Source of the DNA: Gordonia mangrovi
Lineage (GTDB): Bacteria > Actinomycetota > Actinomycetes > Mycobacteriales > Mycobacteriaceae
Direction: 5' to 3'
Assembly (NCBI RefSeq): GCF_024734075.1
Contig: NZ_CP102850.1
Span: forward strand, 3,224,001 to 3,288,000
DNA length: 64,000 nt
The notes below the pieces were generated by a model, which worked only from the letters and a program-made list of their open reading frames with translations, made no database searches and had not been told where the DNA came from. This document shows, one piece after another, positions 9,079-17,582 of the stretch. A program made the translations under genes and the position numbers. Position 1 is the stretch's first letter; each line of letters opens with the position of its first letter.

Positions 9079-10065
9079 CTACGTATCTTCTGCCGGAGCG
9101 TCGGCGAGGAGGGGGCGCATCCGTTCGCAGATGAGGGTGACGTTGCGGCGCACCATCTCCTCCGGCATACCGCCCAACGAAGCCCAGAAATAGACCGTGT
9201 CCACCGGCGCGCCGTCGCTGTATGCGCGGACACGATCCGCCACCGATTCAGGCGTGCCATAGAAGAAGTAGTCGAGGCTGGCGCGAGGGTGACGCCCGGC
9301 GACCCGTTCCGGGTCGACCGGTCGCGGTATCGGCGCATCGGTCCCCTGAACCATATGGCGACGATATGAATCGAGCTGATATGCAAGATGTTTGGAGACC
9401 GTCGGCCAGTCCTTGTCGGGATCCTCGGTCGCCCATCCCTGAATGCCGCCACCCATCTGCGCCAGCTCGATCGGATGGCCGGCTTCACTCAGGGCGGCGC
9501 GATAGTGCGGCCACATCTCCGCGTTGGGTGTCAACAATGACGCGCCGAGGCGACCGGCACGGGCGGCTCCCTTGGGTCCGAGATAGCCCATCCAGATGGG
9601 AATCGGCTGCTGCACGGGGCCCGGTGTGACACCACCTGTCGACCACAGGTCACGCAGTTCACCGACCCGGGCGTCCGTGGTCCCGTAGCGCTTCTTGTGC
9701 TCTGCGCCGTAGAGCTCGAACTCGGGGTGGCGGTATCCAGCTCCGATTCCGAGGTCGAGTCGACCACCCGATATCAGGTCGACGATCGCTGCTTGCTCGG
9801 CCAACTCTGCCGGGTGATGCAAGGGGGCCACGACTATGCCCGTCCCGATGCGTGCCTGCTTCGTGCGTGCCGCTGCCGCGGCCGCAAGAGTCAACGGCTG
9901 CGACAGGTACCCGTCGTCGAACTTGTGGTGTTCGGTGAACCAGAGCGAATCGATGCCGAGCCGGTCGGCCTCTTCGCACAACTCGAGTGTGAACGAGTAC
10001 AGCCGCTGTGGGTCGGTCTGCCATTGCGGCGGGTTGCGGAGATCGAAGTAGAGGCCTACTCGCAT
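9079..10065 (-). CDS. LLM class flavin-dependent oxidoreductase (luciferase-like)
   Basis: A 328-residue bacterial-luciferase-like protein. FTEHHKFDDGY, the GTGIVVAPLHHPAELAEQ strand-helix and GRLDLGIGAGY are typical of the family, which uses FMNH2 or F420 for oxidation, monooxygenation or reduction. FMN and F420 members cannot be separated here. It sits between an ACAD (upstream) and a CoA-transferase (downstream) on the same strand, with gaps near 100 bp. That suggests action on an acyl-CoA or on a ketone derived from the pathway. The start has AAGGAACCCGC before ATG. Confidence 0.85.
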   Translation of the reverse strand: MRVGLYFDLRNPPQWQTDPQRLYSFTLELCEEADRLGIDSLWFTEHHKFDDGYLSQPLTLAAAAAARTKQARIGTGIVVAPLHHPAELAEQAAIVDLISGGRLDLGIGAGYRHPEFELYGAEHKKRYGTTDARVGELRDLWSTGGVTPGPVQQPIPIWMGYLGPKGAARAGRLGASLLTPNAEMWPHYRAALSEAGHPIELAQMGGGIQGWATEDPDKDWPTVSKHLAYQLDSYRRHMVQGTDAPIPRPVDPERVAGRHPRASLDYFFYGTPESVADRVRAYSDGAPVDTVYFWASLGGMPEEMVRRNVTLICERMRPLLADAPAEDT

Positions 10066-10158
10066 GCGGGTTCCTTCTCTCCGGTCGGCGACGTTGCCGA
10101 GCCGTTGGTCATACCGGGCCGTCCGGCGACTGTCGTGCGTGGTGTTTGGGACACCCGT

Positions 10159-11307
10159 CTAGAAGCCGAGTTTGCGCCCGATGATATCGAGCATGATCTC
10201 GTTGGTGCCGCCATAGATTCGCTGTACGCGGGCGTCGCGCCACAGGCGCGCGATCTCGTACTCGTTCATGTATCCGTAGCCGCCGTGCAACTGGAGGCAG
10301 CGATCGATGATCCGCCACTGGGTCTCGGTGGCCCACCACTTTGCGCCCGCCGCTTCCTCGGCGGTGAGCTCGTTTGCGTTGACCGCCAGGATGCATTGGT
10401 CGATGTAGTGCTGCATCACGTCGACCTCGACGTGCATCTGCGCGAGTGCGTGCCGATTCACCTGGAAGTTCCCGATCGGCTCCCCGAACGCCTTGCGCTC
10501 ATGCGCGTAATCGGTGGCCAGCTTCACCGCGCGACGAGCCTGAGCCGCGGCGTGCACTGCGATACCGAGGCGCTCGGCCGGCAGGTTGCGCATCAGGTGG
10601 TAGAACCCGCGGTTCTCCTCGCCGAGGAGGTTGGTGACGGGCACCCGGACGTCTTCGAAGAAGAGTTCGGCGGTATCCGCGGCCTTCTGGCCGATCTTGT
10701 CCAGCTTGCGACCGCGAGTGAAGCCCTCCATGCCGGTTTCGACGACGATCAGACTGATCCCCTTGTGGGGCTTCTCGGCATCGGGATCGGTCCGACACAC
10801 GACCACCACGAGATCGGCGAGCAGCCCGTTGGAGATGAACGTCTTGGACCCGTTGACGACATAGTGGTCACCATCCCGACGGGCCGAGGTCTTCACATTG
10901 GCCAGGTCCGATCCGGCGCCGGGCTCCGACATGGCGATCGCCGTGATGTATTCACCGCTGATGTACTTGGGCAGCCACCGCGCCTTCTGCTCATCGGTGG
11001 TGAGGTCGCGGAAGTAGCCCGAGAGGATGTCATTCTGGACGCCCAGTCCGATACCGACCGCGCCGGTCGCGTGATACTCCTCGTTGAGGATCGCGTTGAA
11101 GCGAAAGTCCTGCATGTCGGCGCCGCCGTACTCTTCGGGCATCTCCCACCCGAGCAGGCCCAACTTGCCGGCCTTCAACCAGGCCTCCCGGTCGGCGTAA
11201 CCGCGCTCCTCCCATTCTTCGACGTGCGGTACGCACTCGGTCTCGAAAAATGCGCGTGCGGTGGACCGGAATTCGTCGTGTTCGGGTTCAAAGATCTTTC
11301 GTTCCAT
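10159..11307 (-). CDS. Acyl-CoA dehydrogenase
   Basis: A full-length 382-residue ACAD that would desaturate an acyl-CoA at the alpha-beta bond using FAD. It has an N-terminal helical domain, the AMSEPGAGSDLA signature, GSKTFISNG, and the C-terminal LHGGYGYMNEYEIARLW and IYGGTNEIM segments. In the last motif glycine replaces the glutamate of medium-chain enzymes (YEGT), so the base must come from another position, as in isovaleryl- and long-chain-type enzymes. It is the first gene of the three-gene minus-strand operon and follows a partial copy of the cluster promoter motif. Confidence 0.92.
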   Translation of the reverse strand: MERKIFEPEHDEFRSTARAFFETECVPHVEEWEERGYADREAWLKAGKLGLLGWEMPEEYGGADMQDFRFNAILNEEYHATGAVGIGLGVQNDILSGYFRDLTTDEQKARWLPKYISGEYITAIAMSEPGAGSDLANVKTSARRDGDHYVVNGSKTFISNGLLADLVVVVCRTDPDAEKPHKGISLIVVETGMEGFTRGRKLDKIGQKAADTAELFFEDVRVPVTNLLGEENRGFYHLMRNLPAERLGIAVHAAAQARRAVKLATDYAHERKAFGEPIGNFQVNRHALAQMHVEVDVMQHYIDQCILAVNANELTAEEAAGAKWWATETQWRIIDRCLQLHGGYGYMNEYEIARLWRDARVQRIYGGTNEIMLDIIGRKLGF

Positions 11308-11356
11308 GGCTCATGCCTCCGATGAGTGTTGGTTGCGTTGCCGCGCGCAAACGCGG

Positions 11357-11386
11357 CCAATTAGTCTAATACGTTAGCTGATTAAG
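11357..11386 (-). promoter_or_regulatory. Operator-like site with ATTAG-t-CTAAT palindrome (site c)
   Basis: A perfect 11-bp palindrome ATTAGTCTAAT (11360-11370) lies about 50 bp before the ACAD start. Read on the minus strand, ATTAGACTAATTGG aligns with the operator half of the cluster motif. The TATAGTACAAT half is poorly conserved here (GCTAACGT). Confidence 0.5.
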
Positions 11387-11443
11387 GGGGATCGATCCAG
11401 ACCCGTTCTCGGGCGACTGGGGCGTCGTGTGCCGATACGAGGG

Positions 11444-12337
11444 TTATGGCTCATCGCGTCGGCTCGGGCGAATGGGGCCGGCTGCGCGCCAGTCCTCTAT
11501 GTCGGGGCCCGGCTTTGCGGCCGGGAACTTGTCGTCGTGCAGTGCGGTCCAGTGAGCGTGGCCCAGTTGGTGGAGGTAGAAGCTGTGTTTGAGGGATTCG
11601 GAGAATCCCATGGCGTCGACGGCGTCGTTGACCGAGTCCTTGATCAACAAGCGAGCCATCGCCGGGCGATGTGCGATTCGCTCGGCAAAGGCGAGTGTGC
11701 GCGTCGCGAGCTCGTCGTCGGGGAAGACCTTGGAGACCATGCCGAGCCGGTGCCCTTCCTCGGCATCGATCGAGTCGCCGGTGAGAAGCAGTTCCTTCGC
11801 CTTGCGTGGGCCGAACTCCCATGGATGGGCCAGGTATTCGACACCCGGCATCCCCAGTCGATTCGCAACGATGTCGGCGAATGTGGTGTTCTCGGACGCG
11901 ACGATCAGGTCGCAGGCCCACATCAGCATCAGGCCGGCGGAGATGACGTTGCCGTGCACCTGGGCGATGGTGATCTTGCGTAGATCGCGCCAGCGCCGAG
12001 TGCAGTCGAAGTAGTAGTGCCATTCCTGCAGGGTTCGGCGTTCGACGTGGGACTGCGCGGTGCCGCCGTCGATGCGGAAGGTGGGATGCTGACGGGGTCC
12101 GGGCAGCTCTTCGTCGGCCGCTACCTGCGAACCCATGTCGTGTCCGGCGGAGAAACTCTTGCCGCTGCCGGCGAGGATGATGACCGCCACCTCGTCGTCG
12201 CGCTCTGCCCGGCGGAGTGCCTCGTCGAGTTCGACCAACATCCCGCGATTCTGGGCGTTGCGTGCTTCGGGTCGATTCAGGGTGATCCGCGCGATGCGTC
12301 CGTCACTCAGACGTTCCTCGGTGATGTATTCGGGCAC
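11444..12337 (-). CDS. Enoyl-CoA hydratase/isomerase family protein (crotonase)
   Basis: A 297-residue crotonase. Start chosen as the GTG at 12337 (VPEYITEERL), preceded by AGGAACAACAA; upstream codons are antisense to the neighbouring SDR. The oxyanion-hole segment GKSFSAGHDM is present, but the usual GGCEL glutamate region reads SAGLMLMWACD and the second glutamate region reads ADIVANRLGMPG. Both catalytic glutamates of true enoyl-CoA hydratase are therefore missing. A different crotonase reaction (hydrolysis, C-C cleavage or isomerisation) is more likely. A roughly 25-residue insertion after the oxyanion loop and a longer C-terminus are also visible. It diverges from the SDR at 12476. Confidence 0.85.
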   Translation of the reverse strand: MPEYITEERLSDGRIARITLNRPEARNAQNRGMLVELDEALRRAERDDEVAVIILAGSGKSFSAGHDMGSQVAADEELPGPRQHPTFRIDGGTAQSHVERRTLQEWHYYFDCTRRWRDLRKITIAQVHGNVISAGLMLMWACDLIVASENTTFADIVANRLGMPGVEYLAHPWEFGPRKAKELLLTGDSIDAEEGHRLGMVSKVFPDDELATRTLAFAERIAHRPAMARLLIKDSVNDAVDAMGFSESLKHSFYLHQLGHAHWTALHDDKFPAAKPGPDIEDWRAAGPIRPSRRDEP

Positions 12338-12421
12338 TTGTTGTTCCTGGCTTTCCTGTCGTCGGTGACCGTCGGCCGTCTCGGGTCGCGGCTCGGGGTT
12401 CCATCGGCTACGTCCAGGTTG

Positions 12422-12447
12422 TATAGTACAATTAATTAGTGAATTAG
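12422..12447 (+). promoter_or_regulatory. Copy of cluster-wide promoter/operator motif (site d)
   Basis: TATAGTACAAT (12422-12432) is followed one base later by AATTAGTGAATTAG. TATAGT or TACAAT would serve as a -10 element about 45 bp before the SDR start at 12476, with the palindromic half just downstream. The site lies between divergent genes and could control both. Confidence 0.7.
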
Positions 12448-12475
12448 GCCATGATTCGTTGGTGAAAGGGAGAAC

Positions 12476-13249
12476 ATGAGTAAACTTGACGGAACCGTTG
12501 CGCTGGTCACCGGTGGCGCCGGTGGCCTCGGCGAGGCAGTCGTACGTCGCTTCCACGACGAGGGGGCCTCGGTCGTCATCGCCGACCTGGCCGATGAGCG
12601 AGGTGAGAAGCTGGCGAACGAGCTCGGCGACTCGGTTACCTATGCGCGAGCCAGCGTTCTTGAAGAAGCCGACCTTCTCGCCGCCATCGAACTCGCGTCC
12701 TCGAAGGGCGATCTGCGTACCGTCGTTGTCTCGCATGGTGGCTGGGGCGTCACGGAGCGGATCGTCTCGCGCGATGGCACCCCAGCTCCCTTGGAGAACT
12801 TCTCCAAGACCCTCGACCTCTACCTGTCGGGTACCTACAACGTCGCCCGACTTGCTGCGGCCCATATGTCGAAGCTGCCGGAGCAGGAGACAGGCGAACG
12901 TGGCGCGATCATCACGACCGCTTCCATCGCAGGCTACGAGGGGCAGATCGGTCAGGCCTCCTATGCCGCGGCAAAGGCCGGCGTCATCGGTTTGACGATC
13001 GCCGCGGCCCGCGACCTCAGTGCCACCAAGGTCCGATACAACACGATCGCCCCGGGTACGATGCGTACCGCCATGATGGAGAGCGTTGGCGAGGAAGCGC
13101 TTGCGCAATTCGCGAAGAACGTCCCGTTCCCCAAGCGGCTCGGCGACCCCTCCGAGTTTGCCGACGCCGCGCTCTTCCTGGCCACCAACGGCTATGTCAA
13201 CGGTGAGGTGATCCGACTCGACGGCGCGCAACGGTTTGGTCCGAAGTAA
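12476..13249 (+). CDS. SDR family dehydrogenase, 3-hydroxyacyl-CoA dehydrogenase type-2-like
   Basis: A 257-residue classical SDR resembling the HSD17B10/type-2 3-hydroxyacyl-CoA dehydrogenase group. It has TGGAGGLG, an acidic ADLADE after the second strand (NAD preference), a serine in TTASIAGYEGQIGQ, and YAAAK as the catalytic YxxxK. An additional loop (GVTERIVSRDGTPAPLENF) matches the family insertion seen in that group. AAAGGGAGAAC precedes the ATG. It is followed after about 40 bp by a MaoC hydratase, which fits successive hydration and oxidation steps of beta-oxidation. It is directly downstream of a cluster promoter copy. Confidence 0.88.
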   Translation: MSKLDGTVALVTGGAGGLGEAVVRRFHDEGASVVIADLADERGEKLANELGDSVTYARASVLEEADLLAAIELASSKGDLRTVVVSHGGWGVTERIVSRDGTPAPLENFSKTLDLYLSGTYNVARLAAAHMSKLPEQETGERGAIITTASIAGYEGQIGQASYAAAKAGVIGLTIAAARDLSATKVRYNTIAPGTMRTAMMESVGEEALAQFAKNVPFPKRLGDPSEFADAALFLATNGYVNGEVIRLDGAQRFGPK

Positions 13250-13289
13250 GCCGAACGGTCCACCGCACGACACCTAGGAAGGGCAATTT

Positions 13290-13748
13290 ATGCGAGTATT
13301 CTCATCCGCTGACGACCTGCGTGCGGCCGTCGGCACCGAACTCGGTGTGAGCGACTGGGTGACCATCACTCAGGAGCAGGTCAACACCTTTGCCGACGCC
13401 ACGAATGATCACCAGTGGATTCACGTCGACGTCGAACGGGCTGCCCGGGAGAGTCCATTCGGAGGGACGATCGCGCACGGATACCTCACTCTCTCACTGC
13501 TGCCGGGACTCGGTTGGACGATCTACACGATCGAGAACACCAAACTCGGCATCAACTACGGTTCCAACAAGGTGAGATTCCCCAGTCCCGTGCCGGTGGG
13601 TTCGGAGGTTCGACTCCGGTGCGTACTGAACTCCATCGACGAGGTCGGCGGTGGCGCGCTGCAACTCGCGGTTGGCCAGACGATCGAGATCAAGGGGCAC
13701 GACAAGCCGGCCGTCGTCGCCGAGACCCTCAGCCGCATCATGTTCTGA
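13290..13748 (+). CDS. MaoC-like (R)-enoyl-CoA hydratase
   Basis: A single hot-dog-domain protein of 152 residues. The hydratase-2 motif is clear: FADATNDHQWIHVDVERA followed by GGTIAHGYLTLSL, with the catalytic Asp/His pair in NDHQWIH. It would hydrate a trans-2-enoyl-CoA to the (R)-3-hydroxyacyl-CoA. It has normal length for single-domain members. The ribosome binding site AGGAAGGGCAATTT precedes the ATG. It lies just after an SDR gene in the same transcript, which could oxidise the product. A strong hairpin ends the unit. Confidence 0.9.
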   Translation: MRVFSSADDLRAAVGTELGVSDWVTITQEQVNTFADATNDHQWIHVDVERAARESPFGGTIAHGYLTLSLLPGLGWTIYTIENTKLGINYGSNKVRFPSPVPVGSEVRLRCVLNSIDEVGGGALQLAVGQTIEIKGHDKPAVVAETLSRIMF

Positions 13749-13774
13749 CCGTCCGAGTTCGTCGAACTACGCAA

Positions 13775-13817
13775 AACGACTCCGGGGCCATGCGATCCGC
13801 ATGGCCCCGGAGTCGTT
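13775..13817. terminator. Bidirectional terminator between convergent operons
   Basis: Arms at 13775-13794 and 13798-13817 are exact reverse complements of 20 bases (AACGACTCCGGGGCCATGCG), with a 3-base loop ATC. It lies between the MaoC gene (+) and the crotonase gene (-). Flanking A and T bases make it usable in both directions. Confidence 0.85.
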
Positions 13818-13832
13818 CGATCATGTCCTCGC

Positions 13833-14597
13833 TCAGGCGCCAGTCCACTGCGGCGCGCGCTTCTCGGCGAATGCCGCAGCGCCTTCGCGGGCGTCGGCGG
13901 ACGAGAAGACGGGCACGATGATCTTGTCCTGACTCTCGAACATCGTTGCGGCAGGCCAGTCCTGGGATTCGACCATGACCTGCTTTGATGCGGCGACCGC
14001 GAGTGGACCATTCGCGGTGATCTCCTCGGCCAGCGCAAGCGCTCCATCGAACGCCGCGCCTGCCTCGGTGATCCGATTGACCAAGCCGAGTTCGTGAGCG
14101 CGGGTCGCCGGCATGTCCGCCCCGGTCAGGACCATTTCCATGGCGAACTGTCGCGGAATGCGTTGGGGGAGACGGATGAGCCCCCCGCCGCCGGCCACCA
14201 GCCCGCGCTTGACCTCTGGCAATCCGAATCGCGCGGATTCGGCTGCGACGATGAGGTCGGCGGCCAGAGCCAACTCGCAGCCGCCGCCCAGCGCGGGGCC
14301 CTCGACTGCGGCGATCAGCGGTTTGACCGGCCCTCTGCCGGTGAATCCCAATCCGCGGTCGCCCGCCAGGATGTCTTCGCCGCGGGCGAAGGCCTTCAAA
14401 TCCATTCCAGCGCTGAACGATCCGCCTGCCCCATGAACAACGGCCACCGAGAGGCCGGGGTCGCTGTCGAGTCGATCGATCGCAGCAGCGAGACCGTGGC
14501 TCACCGCGCGGTTGATGGCGTTGCGTGCATTCGGCCGGTTGATCGTGATCGTCAGCACACGCCCGCGCTGCTCGACGATCACCTCGGGCTCACTCAT
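13833..14597 (-). CDS. Enoyl-CoA hydratase (crotonase, both catalytic Glu present)
   Basis: A 254-residue crotonase. The oxyanion segment GGSFSAGMDLKAF is present, and GGGCELALAADL and FGLPEVKRGL carry both glutamates of the classical hydratase. This is therefore the best candidate for an ordinary (S)-3-hydroxyacyl-CoA-forming hydratase in the island. The start is the ATG at 14597 (MSEPEVIV), two bases after the stop of the thiolase gene, so the two genes are tightly linked in one minus-strand operon. Confidence 0.92.
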   Translation of the reverse strand: MSEPEVIVEQRGRVLTITINRPNARNAINRAVSHGLAAAIDRLDSDPGLSVAVVHGAGGSFSAGMDLKAFARGEDILAGDRGLGFTGRGPVKPLIAAVEGPALGGGCELALAADLIVAAESARFGLPEVKRGLVAGGGGLIRLPQRIPRQFAMEMVLTGADMPATRAHELGLVNRITEAGAAFDGALALAEEITANGPLAVAASKQVMVESQDWPAATMFESQDKIIVPVFSSADAREGAAAFAEKRAPQWTGA

Positions 14598-14599
14598 GC

Positions 14600-15772
14600 T
14601 CAGAGGGCTTCGTAGATGGTCGCATTGGCGGTGCCGCCACCTTCGCACATGGACTGCAGTCCGTAGCGGCCACCGGTGTGCTTGAGGTGGTGGACGAGCG
14701 TCACCGCAAGACGTGCACCCGATGCGCCGAGCGGATGACCGAGCGCGATCGCGCCACCGAGCGGATTGAGACGCTTGCCGCTTGCGCCGGTCTCGATCTG
14801 CCAGGCCAACGGTACCGGCGCGAACGCTTCGTTGATCTCGAACGCGTCGATGTCGGTGATCGACAGGCCCGACCGCTTCAGGGCCAGTGCCGTCGCCGGG
14901 ATGGGGCCGGTCAGCATCTTCACCGGATCGTCACCTGTCACCACTGCGGTGTGCACACGGGCCAGGGGCTTGAGCCCCAGTGAGGCGGCTTTCTCAGATG
15001 TCATCATGAGCAGTGCCGCGGCACCGTCGGAGATCTGCGACGCATTGCCCGCGGTGATCACACCGTCGGCCAGGAAGGGGGTTTTGAGCCCGCCGAGCTT
15101 CTCGACGGTGGAACCCGGCCGGATGCCCTCGTCGGCGGCAAATGCGGTGCCGTTCGCGCTGACGGTGGTGATCTCGTCCTCGAAGAGTCCGGTCTCACGT
15201 GCCTGGGCGGCCCGCTCATGCGATTGGACGGAGTATTCGTCGACCTGACTGCGTGTCAGCTTGTAGTCGGCAGCGATCTTCTCCGCGCCGGCACCCTGGT
15301 TGAATCGGCCGTGGAAGCCGGGAAAGCGGCTGAGTTCGTCGGCATAGCGGTCCACCGCCGGCCCACCCATCTCTCCGGTGCCCTCGACGCTGGCGGCGCC
15401 CATCGGCACATTCGACATCATCTCCACACCACCGGCGACGATGATGTCGGCCTGGCCCGACACGATGGTGGCGGCAGCGGTTGAAATCGCCTGCTGCGAC
15501 GATCCGCACTGACGGTCCACGGTGAAGCCCGGGATGGCTTCGGGCCAGCCGGCGCCGAGCACGGCCATACGTCCGATGTTGCCCGATTGCTGCCCGATAC
15601 TGATGACGTTGCCCCAGTGCACGTCCTCGATGAGATTGACATCGATACCCGATCGTTCGGCAAGGGCGGTGAGGATCTGGGCAGACAGGTCGACCGCGTG
15701 CACACCACTCAGCGCACCATTTCGTTTCCCGATAGGGCTGCGGACCGCTTCCACGATGACGGCATCGCGCAT
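14600..15772 (-). CDS. Thiolase (acetyl-CoA C-acyltransferase)
   Basis: A full-length 390-residue degradative thiolase that cleaves 3-oxoacyl-CoA with CoA to release acetyl- or propionyl-CoA. The nucleophilic cysteine is C89 in DRQCGSSQQA. The C-terminal ALGHPLGASGAR histidine and SMCEGGGTAN cysteine complete the active site. The ATG at 15772 (MRDAVIVEA) follows AAGGAGAATCAC and is preferred over an in-frame codon at 15790. It is co-transcribed with the crotonase at 13833 and diverges from the DUF35/thiolase-like pair, with two motif copies in the shared gap. Confidence 0.94.
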   Translation of the reverse strand: MRDAVIVEAVRSPIGKRNGALSGVHAVDLSAQILTALAERSGIDVNLIEDVHWGNVISIGQQSGNIGRMAVLGAGWPEAIPGFTVDRQCGSSQQAISTAAATIVSGQADIIVAGGVEMMSNVPMGAASVEGTGEMGGPAVDRYADELSRFPGFHGRFNQGAGAEKIAADYKLTRSQVDEYSVQSHERAAQARETGLFEDEITTVSANGTAFAADEGIRPGSTVEKLGGLKTPFLADGVITAGNASQISDGAAALLMMTSEKAASLGLKPLARVHTAVVTGDDPVKMLTGPIPATALALKRSGLSITDIDAFEINEAFAPVPLAWQIETGASGKRLNPLGGAIALGHPLGASGARLAVTLVHHLKHTGGRYGLQSMCEGGGTANATIYEAL

Positions 15773-15848
15773 GTGATTCTCCTTCTTCAACGTCTGCGGC
15801 CGACCCGTGTCGGCCCTGGCGGCGCTCCAGTTGGCGACCGTCGCAGAT

Positions 15849-15879
15849 CTAATAAGTACAATGCATTAACTAATAAGAG
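15849..15879. promoter_or_regulatory. Copy of cluster-wide promoter/operator motif (site e)
   Basis: AGTACAAT (15855-15862) is followed by ATTAACTAATAAGAG in the same register as the other copies. It lies in the 200-bp gap between the divergent thiolase (-) and DUF35 (+) genes. Orientation alone does not say which gene it serves. Confidence 0.6.
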
Positions 15880-15923
15880 TCAACAGCGATGCACGCCGGG
15901 TTGACGAAGCGGTCGCGCCGAAG

Positions 15924-15947
15924 CTATAAATAGCTAGCTAATTATGC
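15924..15947 (+). promoter_or_regulatory. Second motif copy in the same divergent gap (site e2)
   Basis: CTATAAATAG then CTAGCTAATTATGC, containing the perfect palindrome TAGCTAGCTA (15931-15940). TATAAA could act as a -10 element for the DUF35 gene that starts at 15973. The CTAATTA end aligns with the operator half of the other sites. Confidence 0.55.
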
Positions 15948-15972
15948 TGATTCGAGTTTGGAGGAGGGCGCT

Positions 15973-16437
15973 GTGGAGACCACGAGAACTCCCGTTGCGG
16001 AGGGGTTGTTCACCCGAGCGGACGGCGAGGCGCAATTGATTGCCTCTCGACGGTTGAGTGACGGTTCGGTGTCATTCCCCGCTGCCCCGGAGGGTGACGA
16101 CGTCGAGACCATCTTGCTGTCTTCGACCGGAACGTTGTTCACCTGGACAACTCAGCAGTTCCCGCCGCCGTCTCCGCCGTACGCCGGCGTCGTCGACAAG
16201 ACGTCGTTCGAGCCGTACGCGGTCGGATACGTCGAGTTCCCGGAAGGCGTCCTGGTAGAAGGCCGGCTCACCGTGCGCGACCCGGAACAGCTGACGATCG
16301 GTCAGGAGATGACGGTGGTTCTCGTGCCGTTCACCGTCGCCGGCGAATCGCCCCACGAGGTCGAGACGTTTGCGTTTGCCCCGGCGGGTGCACGTGATGA
16401 AGCAGGCGTGGATGCGGCAGAGACGGGAGCCCGGTAA
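15973..16437 (+). CDS. OB-fold DUF35-type protein (acyl-CoA-associated, no zinc ribbon cysteines)
   Basis: A 154-residue protein with the DUF35/ChsH2-like OB-fold pattern: TLFTWTTQQFPPPSPPYAG, PYAVGYVEFPEGVLVEGRL and IGQEMTVVLVPF. The GTG at 15973 is preferred because GGAGGAGGGCGCT lies just before it; a TTG at 15958 overlaps that site. Members of this family usually carry an N-terminal zinc ribbon and form complexes with thiolase-like partners. This protein has no cysteine at all, so the ribbon is degenerate. Its stop overlaps the ATG of a thiolase-like gene, the arrangement expected for a retro-aldolase or hydratase accessory subunit. Confidence 0.8.
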   Translation: METTRTPVAEGLFTRADGEAQLIASRRLSDGSVSFPAAPEGDDVETILLSSTGTLFTWTTQQFPPPSPPYAGVVDKTSFEPYAVGYVEFPEGVLVEGRLTVRDPEQLTIGQEMTVVLVPFTVAGESPHEVETFAFAPAGARDEAGVDAAETGAR

Positions 16438-17582
16438 TGAAGAATGTTTCGATCATCGGTGTGGGCCTGCATCCGTTCGGCCGATTCGGCGACAAGCAAG
16501 CACTGGAGATGGGCCGCGACGCCATCAACCTCGCCTTGGCAGACGCAGGTATCTCCTGGGACCAGGTGCAGCGCGGTTTCGCCGGTAGCCATGAGGTCTC
16601 CAATCCCGACGCCATCGTGGGCAAGATGGGCCTGACCGGCATCCCCTTCTTCGGGGTGTTCAACGGCTGCGCAACAGGCAACACCTCGCTGACCATGGCC
16701 GCCAATGCCATCGAGAACGGCGAGGCCGACATCGCCATCGCGGTCGGTTTCGACAAGCACCCCCGTGGCGCGTTCGGGGGCGACCCGTCGGTCCTCGGGC
16801 TGCCTGCGTGGTACGGCGAAACCGGCCTGTTCCTGACGACGCACTTCTTCGGCATGAAGATCAACCGCTACATGAACCAGTACGGCATCACGCAACGAAC
16901 CCTCGCCAGGGTCGCGGCGAAGAACTTCGGCAACGGAGCGCGCAACGAGAAGGCATGGCGTCGCACTGCGATGGACGAGGACGCGATCCTGGACGCGCCC
17001 TACCTCAACTATCCCTTGACGCAATACATGTACTGCGCTCCGAATGAGGGCGCTGCGGCCGTGGTCCTGTGCCGTCGCGATCAGGCCTCCAAATACACGG
17101 ATCGGGCAGTTCACCTGCTGGCCAGTGAGCTCCGCACGCGTCGGTTCGGTGCGTTCGAGATGCAGAGCCCATCGCTGCCGGCCAACGGAACGCCCAGCCC
17201 GACGGTCGACGCGTCGCGCGCAGCCTTCGCCGTGGCCGGTGTCGGGCCGGAAGACGTCCACGTCGCCCAACTGCAGGACACCGATGCCGGCTCGGAGATC
17301 ATTCACCTCGCGGAGAACGGTTTCTGCGCCGACGGCGACCAGGAGAAGCTGATCGCCGAGGGCTGGACGAATATCGACGGTGGACTTCCGGTGAACACCG
17401 ACGGCGGCTTGATGGCCAACGGGGAGCCCATCGGCGCTTCCGGTCTGCGGCAGGTGCACGAGATCGTTGTGCAATTGCGCGGTGAAGCCGGTGAACGGCA
17501 GATCGCCGGGCCACACAAGGTGGGTTACACACATCTCTACGGCTCGCCGGGGACCGGCGCCGTGGCGATCATGTCACGCTGA
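16437..17582 (+). CDS. Thiolase-like protein (SCP2-thiolase/Ltp2 type)
   Basis: A 381-residue thiolase-superfamily protein of the lipid-transfer/SCP2-thiolase group. Cysteine 78 lies in NGCATGNTSLTMAANAI. The C-terminal part has GGLMANGEPIGASGLRQVHEI and HKVGYTHLYGSPGTGAVAIM, lacking the CxG cysteine of degradative thiolases. It starts inside the stop of the DUF35 gene (1-nt overlap). In actinobacterial steroid degradation, Ltp2 with a DUF35 partner is a retro-aldolase that removes the last side-chain carbons. By analogy this pair probably cleaves a beta-hydroxyacyl-CoA. That role is inferred from family and context only. Confidence 0.85.
   Translation: MKNVSIIGVGLHPFGRFGDKQALEMGRDAINLALADAGISWDQVQRGFAGSHEVSNPDAIVGKMGLTGIPFFGVFNGCATGNTSLTMAANAIENGEADIAIAVGFDKHPRGAFGGDPSVLGLPAWYGETGLFLTTHFFGMKINRYMNQYGITQRTLARVAAKNFGNGARNEKAWRRTAMDEDAILDAPYLNYPLTQYMYCAPNEGAAAVVLCRRDQASKYTDRAVHLLASELRTRRFGAFEMQSPSLPANGTPSPTVDASRAAFAVAGVGPEDVHVAQLQDTDAGSEIIHLAENGFCADGDQEKLIAEGWTNIDGGLPVNTDGGLMANGEPIGASGLRQVHEIVVQLRGEAGERQIAGPHKVGYTHLYGSPGTGAVAIMSR

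Noticed and set aside
9697..11325. 542-codon plus-strand open frame opposite the luciferase-like and ACAD genes
   Set aside because: It spans two real genes on the other strand and lacks any recognisable domain; long antisense frames are expected in GC-rich DNA.
12338..13273. N-terminal extension of the minus-strand crotonase frame at 11444
   Set aside because: It runs antisense through the SDR at 12476, and the GTG at 12337 has a good ribosome binding site and gives the normal family length.
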